A DNA stretch of 64,000 nt from Modicisalibacter radicis (GCF_900961225.1 NZ_CAAHFN010000011.1:1-64000); one strand, 5' to 3'; counted from the stretch's first letter, positions 31,767 through 41,099 are shown. Made by a program: numbers and translations. Notes: generated by a model from the letters alone, not told the origin.

Positions 31767-31795
31767 GAACCCGTTAAGCGACCAGCGGAGGCCAC

Positions 31796-32449
31796 ATGAC
31801 TCGCGCTCTCACCCCGCGCCAGCAGAACGTCTACGACTTCATCGTCAAGACCATGAACGAACTGGGTTATCCGCCGACCCGCGCCGAGATCGCCCGCGCG
31901 CTGGGATTTCGCTCGCCCAATGCCGCCGAGGAACACCTGCGCGCGCTCAGCCGCAAGGGCGTGATCCGCATGATCCCCGGCACGTCGCGGGGTATTCGCC
32001 TGCCCAACCAGGCCGGCCCGGAAAACGAAACCGGCCTTGCCGACACCGAGAACGGCCTGCCGATCATCGGCGAAGTCGCTGCCGGCAGCCCGGTCCTCGC
32101 CGCCGAGCATATCGACCGCTACTGCCCGTTATCCGCCGATTTCTTCTCGCCACGTGCCGACTACCTGCTGCGCGTGCGCGGGCTGTCGATGCGCGACGCC
32201 GGCATCCTCGAGGGCGACCTGCTCGCCGTGCATCGCACCGACCGGGTCCGCGACGGTCAGATCGTGGTGGCGCGCCTGGAGGACGACGTGACCGTCAAGC
32301 GCTTCAAGCGCGAGGGGCATCGCGTCTGGCTGCTCGCCGAGAATCCCGAGTTCGAGCCGATCGAGGTCGACCTGAATCATGACCACCTGGAGATCGAGGG
32401 GGTCGGCGTCGGCGTGATCCGTGGCGGCAGCGGCCAGGCCCTGGGTTAG
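31796..32449 (+). CDS. lexA: SOS repressor LexA
   Basis: A 217-residue repressor of the SOS regulon. The N-terminal winged helix is normal ([35 protein letters not shown]). Self-cleavage elements are intact: the Ala96-Gly97 bond in GEVAAGSP, Ser131 in RGLSMRDAG and Lys168 in VTVKRF. RecA-stimulated cleavage removes it after DNA damage. dinB follows 46 bp downstream on the same strand and is likely cotranscribed and LexA-controlled. Confidence 0.97.
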   Translation: MTRALTPRQQNVYDFIVKTMNELGYPPTRAEIARALGFRSPNAAEEHLRALSRKGVIRMIPGTSRGIRLPNQAGPENETGLADTENGLPIIGEVAAGSPVLAAEHIDRYCPLSADFFSPRADYLLRVRGLSMRDAGILEGDLLAVHRTDRVRDGQIVVARLEDDVTVKRFKREGHRVWLLAENPEFEPIEVDLNHDHLEIEGVGVGVIRGGSGQALG

Positions 32450-32495
32450 GGCCTGTCGACGTTACCGCCTGGCGATGCCGCCCAACGGATGACTC

Positions 32496-33542
32496 ATGCG
32501 CAAGATCCTGCATGCCGACTGTGACTGCTTCTATGCCGCGGTGGAGATGCGCGACAACCCGGCCCTGCGCGACGTGCCGCTGGCGATCGGCGGCAGCACC
32601 GCGCAGCGGGGCGTGATCGCCACCTGCAATTACCCGGCACGCCGCTATGGCGTGCACTCCGCCATGCCCACCGGGCAGGCCCTGCGGCTGTGCCCCGATC
32701 TGACGCTGCTGCCACCGGACTTTCCGCGATATCGGGCGGTATCCGAGCGCATCCAGGCGATCTTTCACGAGCTGACGCCGCTGGTGGAGCCACTCTCGCT
32801 CGACGAGGCGTTCCTCGACGTCAGCGAAGTGCCCCGCTTCCGCGGCAGCGCGACATGGATGGCCGACTGGATCAAGCGCGAGGCGATGAGGCGCACCGGC
32901 ATCAGCGTTTCGGTAGGCGTGGCGCCGAGCAAGTTTCTCGCCAAGATCGCCAGCGATTGGGAAAAGCCCGACGGGCTGACGGTCATCGCGCCCGACCAGG
33001 TCCAGGCCTTCATCCGCACCCTGGCCGTCAACAAGCTGCATGGCGTCGGCCCGGCCACTGCCGCCAAGCTGGCCTCGCTGAACATCGCCACCTGCGCCGA
33101 CCTGCAGCATTGGTCACTGGAGGCGCTGAGCGAGCGCTTCGGCAAGTTCGGCCGGCGGCTTTACGAGCTCGCCCGCGGCATCGACGATCGCCCGGTGCGC
33201 ACCGAGCGCGAACGCAAGTCGGTGAGCGCCGAGAATACCTTCCACCGTGACCTGCCCGATCTTGCCGCCTGCCGCGAACAGATTCCGGCGCTAGTCGAGC
33301 GGCTTCACGAACGCCTGGAACGCCACGGCAATCCCCCCATCAAGGGCGTGTTCGTCAAGGTACGCTTCAACGACTTTACCCTGACCACCCTGGAGAGCGG
33401 TGGCCTGAAGCCCGATGTCGCCCACTGCCTGGCCCTGCTCGACGAGGCCTGGGCCCGCGGCAGCCGACCGGTACGCCTGCTGGGTGTCGGCGTGCGCCTG
33501 ACGCCCCCCTACGACGCGCGCCAGCTGTCGCTGTTTCCCTGA
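32496..33542 (+). CDS. dinB: DNA polymerase IV
   Basis: A 348-residue Y-family translesion polymerase. Catalytic acids are Asp8 in LHADCDCFYAAVE and Asp103/Glu104 in LSLDEAFLDV; the steric-gate Phe12 is in CDCFYA. The helix-hairpin-helix and little-finger domains follow, and the extreme C-terminus QLSLFP is a beta-clamp binding motif. Placement after lexA suggests SOS control. Confidence 0.97.
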   Translation: MRKILHADCDCFYAAVEMRDNPALRDVPLAIGGSTAQRGVIATCNYPARRYGVHSAMPTGQALRLCPDLTLLPPDFPRYRAVSERIQAIFHELTPLVEPLSLDEAFLDVSEVPRFRGSATWMADWIKREAMRRTGISVSVGVAPSKFLAKIASDWEKPDGLTVIAPDQVQAFIRTLAVNKLHGVGPATAAKLASLNIATCADLQHWSLEALSERFGKFGRRLYELARGIDDRPVRTERERKSVSAENTFHRDLPDLAACREQIPALVERLHERLERHGNPPIKGVFVKVRFNDFTLTTLESGGLKPDVAHCLALLDEAWARGSRPVRLLGVGVRLTPPYDARQLSLFP

Positions 33543-33574
33543 CGCCCCTCGTCTTGGCGGTCCGTGCGCTCCCG

Positions 33575-34429
33575 TCAGGCGAAGACCACCGTCTTGTTGC
33601 CGTGGATCAGCACGCGATCCTCGAGATGCCAGCGCAGGCCCCGGGCGAGTACCGCACGCTCGACGTCGCGTCCGAAGCGCACCAGATCTGCGCTGGTGTG
33701 GCAATGGGTGATGCGGTGGACATCCTGCTCGATGATCGGCCCGGCATCCAGCTCTTCGGTCACGTAGTGGCAGGTCGCGCCGATCAGCTTGACGCCGCGG
33801 TCGTAGGCCTGGTGGTAGGGCTTGGCACCGGCGAAAGAGGGCAGGAAGCTGTGATGGATGTTGATCACCCGGCCCGCGTATCGCCGGCACAGTCCCGGCG
33901 GCAGGATCTGCATGTAGCGCGCCAGGACCACGCCGTCGGCCCGCGCCGCGTCGATCAGCCGCTCGGTTTCGGCGAAGGCGGCCGCCTTGTCGTCGGGAGC
34001 GACCGGCACATGGTGGAAGGGAATGCCGTGCCATTCGACCAGCGGGCGCAGATCGTCATGATTGGAGATGACACACGGGATCTCGCAATCCAGTTCGCCG
34101 ATGTTCCAGCGATGCAACAGATCCACCAGACAGTGCGAGGCCTTGGAAACCATCAATACGATGCGCTTGCGCTGCACGCTGTCGTTGAGCGACCAGTCCA
34201 TGGCGAATGTTTCGGCGATCGGCTGGAACGCCTCGCGAAACGGCTCGATCCCCGCTGCGCCGGCATCGAAGCGGATTTCATAGCGCATGAAGAAGCGCCC
34301 GGTGACCAGGTCCGAGTGCTGGTTGGCTTCGATGATCGAGCCATTCTGGCCGGCGATGAAATTGGAGACCCGGGCGACGATGCCGACCCGGTCGGGACAG
34401 GACACGATGAGGCGATAGGATTGCGACAT
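33575..34429 (-). CDS. purU: formyltetrahydrofolate deformylase
   Basis: A 284-residue enzyme that hydrolyses 10-formyl-THF to formate and THF, balancing one-carbon units. An N-terminal ACT domain (YRLIVSCPDRVGIVARVSNFIAGQNGSI) senses ligands such as Met/Gly in relatives; the C-terminal formyl-transferase fold shows INIHHSFLPSFAGAKPYHQAYDRGVKLIGATCHYV with the catalytic Asn/His region and DAGPIIEQD. It converges with dinB and is divergent from the RNase J-like gene. Confidence 0.95.
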   Translation of the reverse strand: MSQSYRLIVSCPDRVGIVARVSNFIAGQNGSIIEANQHSDLVTGRFFMRYEIRFDAGAAGIEPFREAFQPIAETFAMDWSLNDSVQRKRIVLMVSKASHCLVDLLHRWNIGELDCEIPCVISNHDDLRPLVEWHGIPFHHVPVAPDDKAAAFAETERLIDAARADGVVLARYMQILPPGLCRRYAGRVINIHHSFLPSFAGAKPYHQAYDRGVKLIGATCHYVTEELDAGPIIEQDVHRITHCHTSADLVRFGRDVERAVLARGLRWHLEDRVLIHGNKTVVFA

Positions 34430-34561
34430 GAAGGGGTGAAACTCTCGTAGACCGTGAACGGCTGCACATTGTAACCAATTGCTCCGACTTGGCTAACGTT
34501 CGTTGTGGGCCGGGCAACGCTTCTCGTATAGTGGGGGCTTCCTCACCAGCTCGTGTCACTG

Positions 34562-36232
34562 ATGTTGCAATCTCGCGTCCAGATCCGCCCCCGCAAACGC
34601 CCGCCTCTCTACTTCCTGCCGCTGGGGGGCTGCGGCGAGATCGGCATGAATCTCAGCCTCTACGGGTACGGTGACGAATGGATAGCCATCGACTGCGGGA
34701 TGATGCTGCGTCAGGACCTGCCCGACTCACCGCTTCAGGTACCCGACGTGGAGTGCCTGGCGCCCCTGGGGATTCGCCCGCGAGCACTGATCATCACCCA
34801 TGGTCACGAGGATCACATCGGCGCCGCCGCCTGGCTCTGGCCCCATTGGGGCTGCCCCATCCACGCCACGCCGCTGGCGGCCGGGCTGCTGCGGGCCAAG
34901 TTCCTGGAACGCGGCCTGGCCAGCGATGCGATCAACGTCGTCGAGCCCGGCGAGGCCCTGGAGAGCGGACCGTTCGCGCTGCGCTACCTGCCGTTGACAC
35001 ATTCGATCCCCGAAAGCTGCGCGTTGCTGATCACCACACCCCATCATCGGGTGCTGCACAGCGGCGACTGGAAGCTCGACCCCGAGCCGCTGATCGGCAA
35101 GCCGGTCGACGAGCAACTCTACAGCTCGCTGGCGCCGGTCGACCTGGTCGTCGGCGATTCCACCAACGCCACCCTGCCCGGCTGGTCACGCAGCGAGGGC
35201 GACGTCGCTCGGGCGCTGGAACGGGCCATCGGCGCTTGCCCGGGCCGCGTCATCGTCTCCTGCTTCGCCAGCAATCTGGCACGCGTGCTGGCCGTGGGGC
35301 GTGCCGCCACGCGTTGCGGACGCCGCGTCAGCCTGATGGGACGGTCGATGGAACGCATGGTGCGCGTGGCCCGCGACCTGGGCTACCTGGAGGACTTTCC
35401 GCAACTGGTTCCGGTGCGCGACCTGGGTTACCTGCCTGCCGAGGAGGTACTGATCATCGCCACCGGCAGTCAGGGAGAGCCCCGTGCCGCCCTGTCGCGC
35501 CTCGCCCAGGGCCGGCATCCCGACCTGGAGCTTCAGGCCGGCGACACGGCGATCTTCTCGGCCAAGGCGATTCCCGGCAACGAGCGGTTGATCGAACGCT
35601 TGCAACTGGCGCTCAAGCGCCTGGACGTCGCCGTGCTCGAGGAAATCGTACACCCCGAGCTGCATGCCTCGGGCCATCCGGCTCAGGAGGAACTGCGCTC
35701 CTTCTACGGCTGGATCAGACCGCAGCGACTGCTTCCGGTGCATGGTGAACGCCGCCACCAGGAAGCCCACCAGCGCCTGGCCGAGTCATGCGGCATCGAA
35801 GCCCCGCTGGCGCCCAGCAATGGCGACCTGCTGCGCATCGAACGCACGACACTGACCGTCGAGCGCCATATCCCGCAAAACCCGTATATCGTCCACCAGA
35901 ACGAAGTGCACGCCCTGAAAGGACTCGATGACCCTGCGGCACAATCCAGACAGCCCCGCGAGGGACGCTTCCACCTGATCCTGCCGGTGGTGGCGATGCA
36001 GGGTGGCTGGCATCGCGTGGGACGCTTGCTGATCGACTATTCGGGGGCTTCGCCACTCGATGAAACGGCCTTCGCCGATTGGCTCGACGATACGCTGGAA
36101 CAACTCGAGGCCGAATCGATCGCCCAGTTGCGCGCTCAACTGCAGTCACGTCTGATGCATTGGCTGAGCGACCATCTGCGTCGTCTACCAGTGGTCCACT
36201 TGCAGATAAGCGCCACCGAAACGGCTTCCTGA
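34562..36232 (+). CDS. RNase J-type metallo-beta-lactamase ribonuclease
   Basis: A 556-residue cytoplasmic protein. The metallo-beta-lactamase core shows LPLGGCGEIGMNLSLY, the zinc motif THGHEDHIGAAAW near residue 80 and LPLTHSIPESCAL; the beta-CASP part shows GDSTNA, VSCFASNLARV, SMGRS-like and the HASGHPAQEEL and PVHGERRH histidine motifs of RNase J. Ribonuclease J acts as a 5' exo/endonuclease in Firmicutes and alphaproteobacteria. ATG 34562 and GTG 34553 are both possible; no strong ribosome site decides. RNase E regulation genes such as rraA are also in this window, so both decay routes may coexist. Confidence 0.83.
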   Translation: MLQSRVQIRPRKRPPLYFLPLGGCGEIGMNLSLYGYGDEWIAIDCGMMLRQDLPDSPLQVPDVECLAPLGIRPRALIITHGHEDHIGAAAWLWPHWGCPIHATPLAAGLLRAKFLERGLASDAINVVEPGEALESGPFALRYLPLTHSIPESCALLITTPHHRVLHSGDWKLDPEPLIGKPVDEQLYSSLAPVDLVVGDSTNATLPGWSRSEGDVARALERAIGACPGRVIVSCFASNLARVLAVGRAATRCGRRVSLMGRSMERMVRVARDLGYLEDFPQLVPVRDLGYLPAEEVLIIATGSQGEPRAALSRLAQGRHPDLELQAGDTAIFSAKAIPGNERLIERLQLALKRLDVAVLEEIVHPELHASGHPAQEELRSFYGWIRPQRLLPVHGERRHQEAHQRLAESCGIEAPLAPSNGDLLRIERTTLTVERHIPQNPYIVHQNEVHALKGLDDPAAQSRQPREGRFHLILPVVAMQGGWHRVGRLLIDYSGASPLDETAFADWLDDTLEQLEAESIAQLRAQLQSRLMHWLSDHLRRLPVVHLQISATETAS

Positions 36233-36284
36233 TCCGAACTCCCAGTCGTGCCGGGATCACCGCAGGTTCGCCGTCGATTCGTGT

Positions 36285-36318
36285 CGGCAAAAGAAAAGCG
36301 GATGCTGGCATCCGCTTT
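36285..36318 (-). terminator. intrinsic terminator of the H-NS-like gene
   Basis: Stem AAAGCGGATG (36295-36304) with CATCCGCTTT (36309-36318), 4-base loop. Read on the minus strand it is followed by TTTTCTTTTGCC, a good T tract, 50 bp after the H-NS-like gene. On the plus strand it could also serve the RNase J-like gene, with a poorer tail. Confidence 0.85.
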
Positions 36319-36367
36319 ATGGAACGAGGCCTCCCGGACGATGCGCCTGAAGGCAAGCCGCAATCGG

Positions 36368-36661
36368 TCAAGCTTTTTCGAGCTTGTCCTTCTTGGGCGG
36401 ACGACCGCGGCGCTTGGGTTGTTCGCCAACCAGATCGTCGAGAGAAAGCCCCGCGTCATTGATCGCTTCTCGAATTTCCTCGAGCTTGCGCGCCTTGACC
36501 GATTCTTCTTCCTGACGGCGACGCTCTTCGTCCTGCTTTTGCTCGATCACCTCGTTGATCACTTCGGCAAGCTTGTTGAGCTGCTCCATGCTCAACTGAC
36601 GTGCGGCTGCCCGCGCTACATTCTTGTTGCGAGCGATTCTTTCCAGGGACTCGGTAGACAT
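36368..36661 (-). CDS. small H-NS-family protein with AT-hook
   Basis: A 97-residue nucleoid-type protein. Residues 1-70 are helical, with MSTESLERIARNKNVARAA resembling the H-NS dimerisation region, followed by a charged coiled coil (EQKQDEERRRQEEES). The C-terminus has PKRRGRPPKKDK, an AT-hook-type RGRPP core flanked by lysines, instead of the usual H-NS QGR/RGN loop domain. It probably binds AT-rich minor grooves and silences genes. A GGAGGAGG site precedes ATG 36661. It has its own promoter at 36716-36743 and terminator. Confidence 0.82.
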   Translation of the reverse strand: MSTESLERIARNKNVARAAARQLSMEQLNKLAEVINEVIEQKQDEERRRQEEESVKARKLEEIREAINDAGLSLDDLVGEQPKRRGRPPKKDKLEKA

Positions 36662-36715
36662 CGGCCTCCTCCAATCAAAAGCGCCAAGTACTGCATAGGG
36701 TGTATGAATGTAAAA

Positions 36716-36743
36716 AGTATATGCAGTGAAGGCCAGTTGGCAA
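36716..36743 (-). promoter_or_regulatory. sigma-70 promoter of the H-NS-like gene
   Basis: On the minus strand TTGCCA and TATACT are separated by 16 bases; the -10 box is 36716-36721 and the -35 box 36738-36743, about 55 bases before the gene start. The surrounding DNA is more A+T-rich than the rest of the window. Confidence 0.6.
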
Positions 36744-36835
36744 GCAAAGTTACTCGGTCATGACGACCTCGAATTTATCGATAGTCGGGTAAAAAAGCCG
36801 CCCTGAAGCGATGAAAGGCAATGCGCCAGCTGCAC

Positions 36836-37825
36836 TCAACCCCCCGTCATGTTCATGAAGCGCACCACCTGAACGTCGCCATCGGTCGAAAAATGATGGC
36901 GTTCGGGCTTGAGTGGCATGGCGGCGACTATGCGCTCCTTGAGGGCCTCGATATCACCTGGATAACGCCTCAGTACCTGCCGCAGATCCACCGAATGCTC
37001 GTTGCCCAGGCATAACAGCAGGCGCCCCTCCACCGTGACCCGAACACGGTTGCAGCTGGCGCAGAAATTGTGGCTGTGCGGGGAGATGAAGCCGATGCGA
37101 GACCCGCTGTCCGGCATACGAAAATAACGCGATGGCCCCAGGGTCGTTTCGGCGGTCGGCAACAGGCTATAGCGCGACTCGATCATCCGCTGCACGTCGT
37201 CACTGGAGCAGTAGGTTTCGGCGCGGGAATGATCCGAGACATCGCCCAGCGGCATCTCTTCGATAAAGCTGATGTCGACGCCTTCGTTGCGGGCGAAATC
37301 GACCAGATCGATGACCTCGTCGTCATTGCGTCCACGCAGAACCACCGCATTGAGCTTGATCCGCTCGAAGCCGGCGTCCTGGGCGGCATGAATGCCATCG
37401 ATGACCTTGTTCAGATCGCCGGTACGCGTCAGTCGCTTGAAGCGCTGGGGATCCAGCGAGTCGAGGCTGATATTGAGGCGTTGCATACCGCCCTGGCGAA
37501 GCGCCCTGGCGTACTTGCCCAGACCGGCGCCATTGGTGGTCATGGCGAAGTCCTTGAGACCATCGAGGGCACCGATGTCGCTCACCAGATCGTCGATACC
37601 CCGGCGAACCAGGGGCTCGCCGCCGGTCAAGCGGATCTTCTCGACACCCAGCTCGGTGAAGGCCCGGGCGACTTGCGATAACTCTTCAAGCGTCAGGACC
37701 TGAGCGCGAGGCAAGAAGGTCATCTCCTCGCTCATACAGTAGACGCAGCGAAAATCACAGCGATCGGTGACCGATATCCGCACGTAGCGGACGACACGCT
37801 GATAGTCGTCGATCAGTTGCGTCAT
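36836..37825 (-). CDS. moaA: GTP 3',8-cyclase MoaA
   Basis: A 329-residue radical-SAM enzyme for the first step of molybdopterin synthesis (GTP to 3',8-cyclo-dihydro-GTP, then cPMP with MoaC). The N-terminal [4Fe-4S] motif is CDFRCVYC (C-x3-C-x2-C) and the C-terminal cluster cysteines are in [11 protein letters not shown] plus a later CLG. The end RFMNMTGG carries the expected GG tail. The moaE TGA overlaps the first of two adjacent ATG codons (37826-37828); the second ATG at 37825 is preferred since GGAGG is 5 bases before it. Confidence 0.96.
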   Translation of the reverse strand: MTQLIDDYQRVVRYVRISVTDRCDFRCVYCMSEEMTFLPRAQVLTLEELSQVARAFTELGVEKIRLTGGEPLVRRGIDDLVSDIGALDGLKDFAMTTNGAGLGKYARALRQGGMQRLNISLDSLDPQRFKRLTRTGDLNKVIDGIHAAQDAGFERIKLNAVVLRGRNDDEVIDLVDFARNEGVDISFIEEMPLGDVSDHSRAETYCSSDDVQRMIESRYSLLPTAETTLGPSRYFRMPDSGSRIGFISPHSHNFCASCNRVRVTVEGRLLLCLGNEHSVDLRQVLRRYPGDIEALKERIVAAMPLKPERHHFSTDGDVQVVRFMNMTGG

Positions 37826-38274
37826 CATCTCCTCCAGCGCTCGGCTGCCTGCCTATCCGCATCCCGCTCGGCGACCCAATAGTCGCCGTTGACGGTATGT
37901 TCCTTCTTCCAGAAAGGGGCGCGGGTTTTCAGATAATCCATGATGAACAGGCAGGCATCGAATGCCGCCTGACGGTGGGCGCTGGCGACCGCGACCAGCA
38001 CAATCGGATCGCCCGGCTCCAGGCGCCCGATTCGGTGTATCAGGCGTACGCCATCGAGCGACCAGCGACGTGCAGCCTCGGCGACGATCTCACCCAGCGC
38101 CGATTCGGTCATGCCCGGATAGTGTTCCAGCGTCAATGCAGTGACATCGGGGCGTTCATTGAAATCGCGCACCAACCCAGTAAAGCAGACCACGGCACCG
38201 ATGTCGTTGCGCTGAGCGACCAGGGCCGCCTGTTCGACGCCGGCATCGAAGCGTTCTTGCTGTACGCGAATCAT
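37825..38274 (-). CDS. moaE: molybdopterin synthase large subunit MoaE
   Basis: A 149-residue catalytic subunit. It takes sulfur from the MoaD C-terminus to convert cPMP into molybdopterin. Visible motifs are [34 protein letters not shown] and the conserved basic [10 protein letters not shown] segment with the catalytic lysines. ATG 38272-38274 is one base after the moaC/moaD fusion stop and its stop overlaps moaA's start, so translation of the operon is coupled. Confidence 0.95.
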   Translation of the reverse strand: MIRVQQERFDAGVEQAALVAQRNDIGAVVCFTGLVRDFNERPDVTALTLEHYPGMTESALGEIVAEAARRWSLDGVRLIHRIGRLEPGDPIVLVAVASAHRQAAFDACLFIMDYLKTRAPFWKKEHTVNGDYWVAERDADRQAAERWRR

Positions 38275-38275
38275 G

Positions 38276-39244
38276 TCAACCTCCGGTGACCGGCGGAAAG
38301 AAAGCGACCTCGTCACCATCGGTCAGGTGGCTGTCCTCACCACTCATGACCTGATTGATCGCGCATAGCACTCGACTTTCGGCGAGCATCGCGAATCGCG
38401 CGTCGCGCGCCGTCAACGCCGACTTGAGCCCCGCGATATCCGGTGTCGGCAATGCCTCGAAGGGAATTTCCAGATCGCTGACGCCCAGGCGTTCACGCAA
38501 TTCGGCAAGGCACTTGACATGAATACAGGGGGCCTCGCCGCGCGGAGCAATGCCGATACAGCCCTCCTGGCATTCACCGGTCACTATCGGTTGGACCGCA
38601 TTCGGTTGGACCGCATTCGGTTGGACCGCATTCGGTTGGACCGCATTCGGTTGGGCCGCACTCGGTTGGGCCGCACTCGGTTGGGCCGCACTCGGTTGGG
38701 CCGCACTCGGTTGGGCCGCACTCGGTTGGGCCGCACTCGGTTGGGGCGGGCCCACTCCGTCCGACGCGCCGGCGTCGTAGCGATAGTCGCCGGAGCGTCC
38801 GCCGCTCTTGGCCTGCAGACGTATTTCGCCGATTTCCATTGTCCTGTCGACGGCCTTGCACATGTCATAGAGAGTCAGGCAGGCCACCGAAACCGCGGTC
38901 AAGGCCTCCATCTCGACGCCTGTCTGGCCGGATAGCCGGCACAATGCGCTGACATGGACGCAACTGGCCGCCTGATCGAGTTCGAAATCGACCGTAACCT
39001 TCGACAGTGCCAGCAAGTGGCACAACGGAATCAACTCGTGGGTTCGCTTGGCAGCCTGGATACCGGCGATGCGAGCCGTCGCCAACACGTCGCCCTTGGG
39101 CAGTCCGCCCTCGGCGAGCAGCGCCAGCGTTGCCGGCTGCATGAGAATGCGACCGCTAGCCAGCGCTTCGCGGCGGGTCGTTTGCTTGTCGCCGACGTCG
39201 ACCATGTGGGCCTCGCCGCGCGCATTGATGTGGGTCAGACTCAT
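38276..39244 (-). CDS. fused MoaC-MoaD protein with repeat linker
   Basis: A 322-residue frame. Residues 1-157 are MoaC ([51 protein letters not shown]), the cPMP synthase. Residues about 175-229 are a low-complexity linker of QPSAA x6 and QPNAV x4-5 encoded by eleven 15-bp repeats. Residues about 240-322 are MoaD, the sulfur-carrier small subunit of molybdopterin synthase, ending FFPPVTGG with the C-terminal Gly-Gly that is thiocarboxylated. In most bacteria these are two genes. The MoaD part has no ATG; the usual start Met is replaced by Cys (PCIHVKC). ATGA overlaps moeA at the 5' end. Confidence 0.9.
   Translation of the reverse strand: MSLTHINARGEAHMVDVGDKQTTRREALASGRILMQPATLALLAEGGLPKGDVLATARIAGIQAAKRTHELIPLCHLLALSKVTVDFELDQAASCVHVSALCRLSGQTGVEMEALTAVSVACLTLYDMCKAVDRTMEIGEIRLQAKSGGRSGDYRYDAGASDGVGPPQPSAAQPSAAQPSAAQPSAAQPSAAQPSAAQPNAVQPNAVQPNAVQPNAVQPIVTGECQEGCIGIAPRGEAPCIHVKCLAELRERLGVSDLEIPFEALPTPDIAGLKSALTARDARFAMLAESRVLCAINQVMSGEDSHLTDGDEVAFFPPVTGG
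38588..38752 (-). repeat. 11 x 15-bp tandem repeat encoding the MoaC-MoaD linker
   Basis: On the plus strand the unit is CGGTTGG-A/G-CCGC-A-C/T-T; CGGTTGG recurs at 38588 and every 15 bases to 38738. Four copies at the low-coordinate end carry the ATT/GGA version and six the ACT/GGG version; the last is incomplete. It is in frame, so every copy adds five residues. Confidence 0.95.
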
Positions 39245-40488
39245 GTCAGCTCACCAAAGGGTTGCAGTAATACGGTTTCGCCCGCGGCGACGTCGGCACG
39301 GGCGCTCTCGATTTCGATCAGACAATTGGCCGCCACCATCGAGGACAGACGCCCCGAACCCTGGGACCCCGTCGCGCGCACGTGAAGGCGCCCCGCCCCA
39401 TCGATATGATAGATGCCACGGTGAAAATCGACGCGTCCGCCACGACTGTGCATCGCCTCGTCGGCGATCGCGTTCCAGCGCGTCGGCTGCCAGGCGTGTT
39501 CCCCCTGAAGCCGGCGCAGCAGCGGCTGGACGAACTGCAGGAAGGTCACCATCACCGCCACCGGATTGCCCGGCAAACCGAAGAACGGCACCGCCGTCTC
39601 CCCCAGCACCCCGAAGGCCAACGGTCGACCGGGACGCATGGCGATGCGCCAGAAGCCCAGCCGGCCGATGCTCGCCAGGGCCGTCTTGACCCAGTCGGCC
39701 TGGCCACTCGACACCCCGCCGCTGGTGATGACCATGTCGGCGCGCGTGGCGGCATGCGCCAGGGCATCGCGAATCGCCCCGGGTCGGTCGGCGAGTATTC
39801 CCAGGTCGTCGATTTCGCAGCCCAACGCCTCGAGCATGCCGCGCAGCGAATAGCGATTGGCGTCGTAGATGCCCGCCTCACCGAGCACCTCCCCCGGCAG
39901 CGTCACTTCATCGCCGGTGGAGAAGATCGTCACCCGCGGCCGGCGCACCACGTCGACGCTGTCGATCCCCAGCGAGGCCAGCAGGCCCAGGTGCTGGGGT
40001 TTCAGCCGTGTTCCCGCGGGCATGGCCCGGCTGCCGCGGGCGACATCCTCGCCGGCGTGACGTACGTTCTGGCCGCGGCTCACGTGCTGCGCGTGGCGAA
40101 TCGTCGCCATCCGTGCCGGGGCATCGACCTCCAGCTGTTCATGCATGATCACCGTATCCGCCCCCACGGGCAACGGCGCGCCCGTGGTGATCGAAACGGC
40201 CTCACCGGGCTCGAGCGGCCGTTCGAACCGATGACCCGCCAGCACGTCCCCCACCAGCGGAACAGACGCCGGCGCCGGCCAGGCCAGCGCGATCCCGTCC
40301 ATCGCGGCATTGGTTCGTTGCGGAACATCGATGGGCGAAATGCACTCCCCGGCCAGTACCCGTCGAGCCGCCGCTGTCAGCGGCAGGCGCTCGGCGGGGA
40401 GGCGGGTCGCAACCAGCTCCCCCAGTGCCGCCAATGCCTCGTCGACGTCGAGCATCCGTTCGCCGAGGGCGAAACAGGACAGCGTCAT
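39241..40488 (-). CDS. moeA: molybdopterin molybdenumtransferase MoeA
   Basis: A 415-residue enzyme that inserts molybdate into adenylated molybdopterin. The MoeA pattern is visible: [24 protein letters not shown], the MPT-binding FSTGDEV and the [17 protein letters not shown] motif, and [14 protein letters not shown]. Complete and normal length. Starts by an ATGA overlap with mobB and ends by an ATGA overlap with moaC/D. Confidence 0.95.
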   Translation of the reverse strand: MTLSCFALGERMLDVDEALAALGELVATRLPAERLPLTAAARRVLAGECISPIDVPQRTNAAMDGIALAWPAPASVPLVGDVLAGHRFERPLEPGEAVSITTGAPLPVGADTVIMHEQLEVDAPARMATIRHAQHVSRGQNVRHAGEDVARGSRAMPAGTRLKPQHLGLLASLGIDSVDVVRRPRVTIFSTGDEVTLPGEVLGEAGIYDANRYSLRGMLEALGCEIDDLGILADRPGAIRDALAHAATRADMVITSGGVSSGQADWVKTALASIGRLGFWRIAMRPGRPLAFGVLGETAVPFFGLPGNPVAVMVTFLQFVQPLLRRLQGEHAWQPTRWNAIADEAMHSRGGRVDFHRGIYHIDGAGRLHVRATGSQGSGRLSSMVAANCLIEIESARADVAAGETVLLQPFGELT

Positions 40489-41099
40489 GGCGAAGCATCC
40501 CCGAGTCGCGGGCCCCGACGGGTAGGCCAGGCAGCCGGCCAGGCGCAGACGAAGGCGGTCAGCGCGGCCAGGTCGTTGAGATCCAGCGCCGTCACCCCGG
40601 CCGGCAGGCTCAGCGCCACATCACTGGCCACGGCATGGACCCAGCGGTCGTCATCGGCCAGCAACGGCTTGCCGAGCGCCGGCCGGTGCAGCTCGAGCTT
40701 GGGCAACGGCCAGCTCTTGAAGCCTTCGACCAGCACCAGATCCGGGCGCATCACCTGGACATGCTCGAGCAGTGCCGCGAGGTCCGGACCATCGTCTTCG
40801 AGGGAGTGATCGGGCCTCCCACTACTGGGCGTCCCACTACTGGGCGTCTCCACCATCAGCGCGAAACGTTCGCGGGAGGCAACCAGCATCGGCGTGGCCC
40901 CGGCCTGGCGCAGGCGATAACTGTCCTTGCCCGGCTGGTCGATGTCGAAACGATGGTGGGCATGCTTGATCACCGCCACCCGGAGACCCGCCTGGCGCAC
41001 CCGGGGCAGCAGGGCCTCGAGCAGCGTGGTCTTGCCCGCCCCGCTCCAGGCGGCGATCCCCAGCAGGGGGAGGGAGTGTCTGTCCAGATCGAGTTTCAT
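40485..41099 (-). CDS. mobB: molybdopterin-guanine dinucleotide synthesis protein MobB
   Basis: A 204-residue GTP-binding P-loop protein (AWSGAGKTTLLEALL) that assists MobA in forming the MGD form of the cofactor. HAHHRFDIDQPGKDSYRLRQAGA and LVLVEGFKSWPLPKLE are family motifs. A 15-bp duplication (40818-40847) creates TPSSG-TPSSG in a surface loop. It overlaps moeA by 4 bp; mobA ends 67 bp before its start. Confidence 0.92.
   Translation of the reverse strand: MKLDLDRHSLPLLGIAAWSGAGKTTLLEALLPRVRQAGLRVAVIKHAHHRFDIDQPGKDSYRLRQAGATPMLVASRERFALMVETPSSGTPSSGRPDHSLEDDGPDLAALLEHVQVMRPDLVLVEGFKSWPLPKLELHRPALGKPLLADDDRWVHAVASDVALSLPAGVTALDLNDLAALTAFVCAWPAAWPTRRGPRLGDASP
40818..40847 (-). repeat. 2 x 15-bp tandem repeat in mobB
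   Basis: Two exact copies of CCCACTACTGGGCGT (plus strand) adjoin each other, in frame, in the mobB coding region. It encodes the doubled TPSSG on the minus strand. Confidence 0.9.

Noticed and set aside
38588..38752. CRISPR array
   Set aside because: The repeats are contiguous 15-bp units with no spacers and are translated as a protein linker.
38276..39244. Assembly or frameshift error joining separate moaC and moaD genes
   Set aside because: Both domains read in one frame with no stop, and the repeat unit is a multiple of three; retained as a real fusion, but long-read confirmation is listed as a check.
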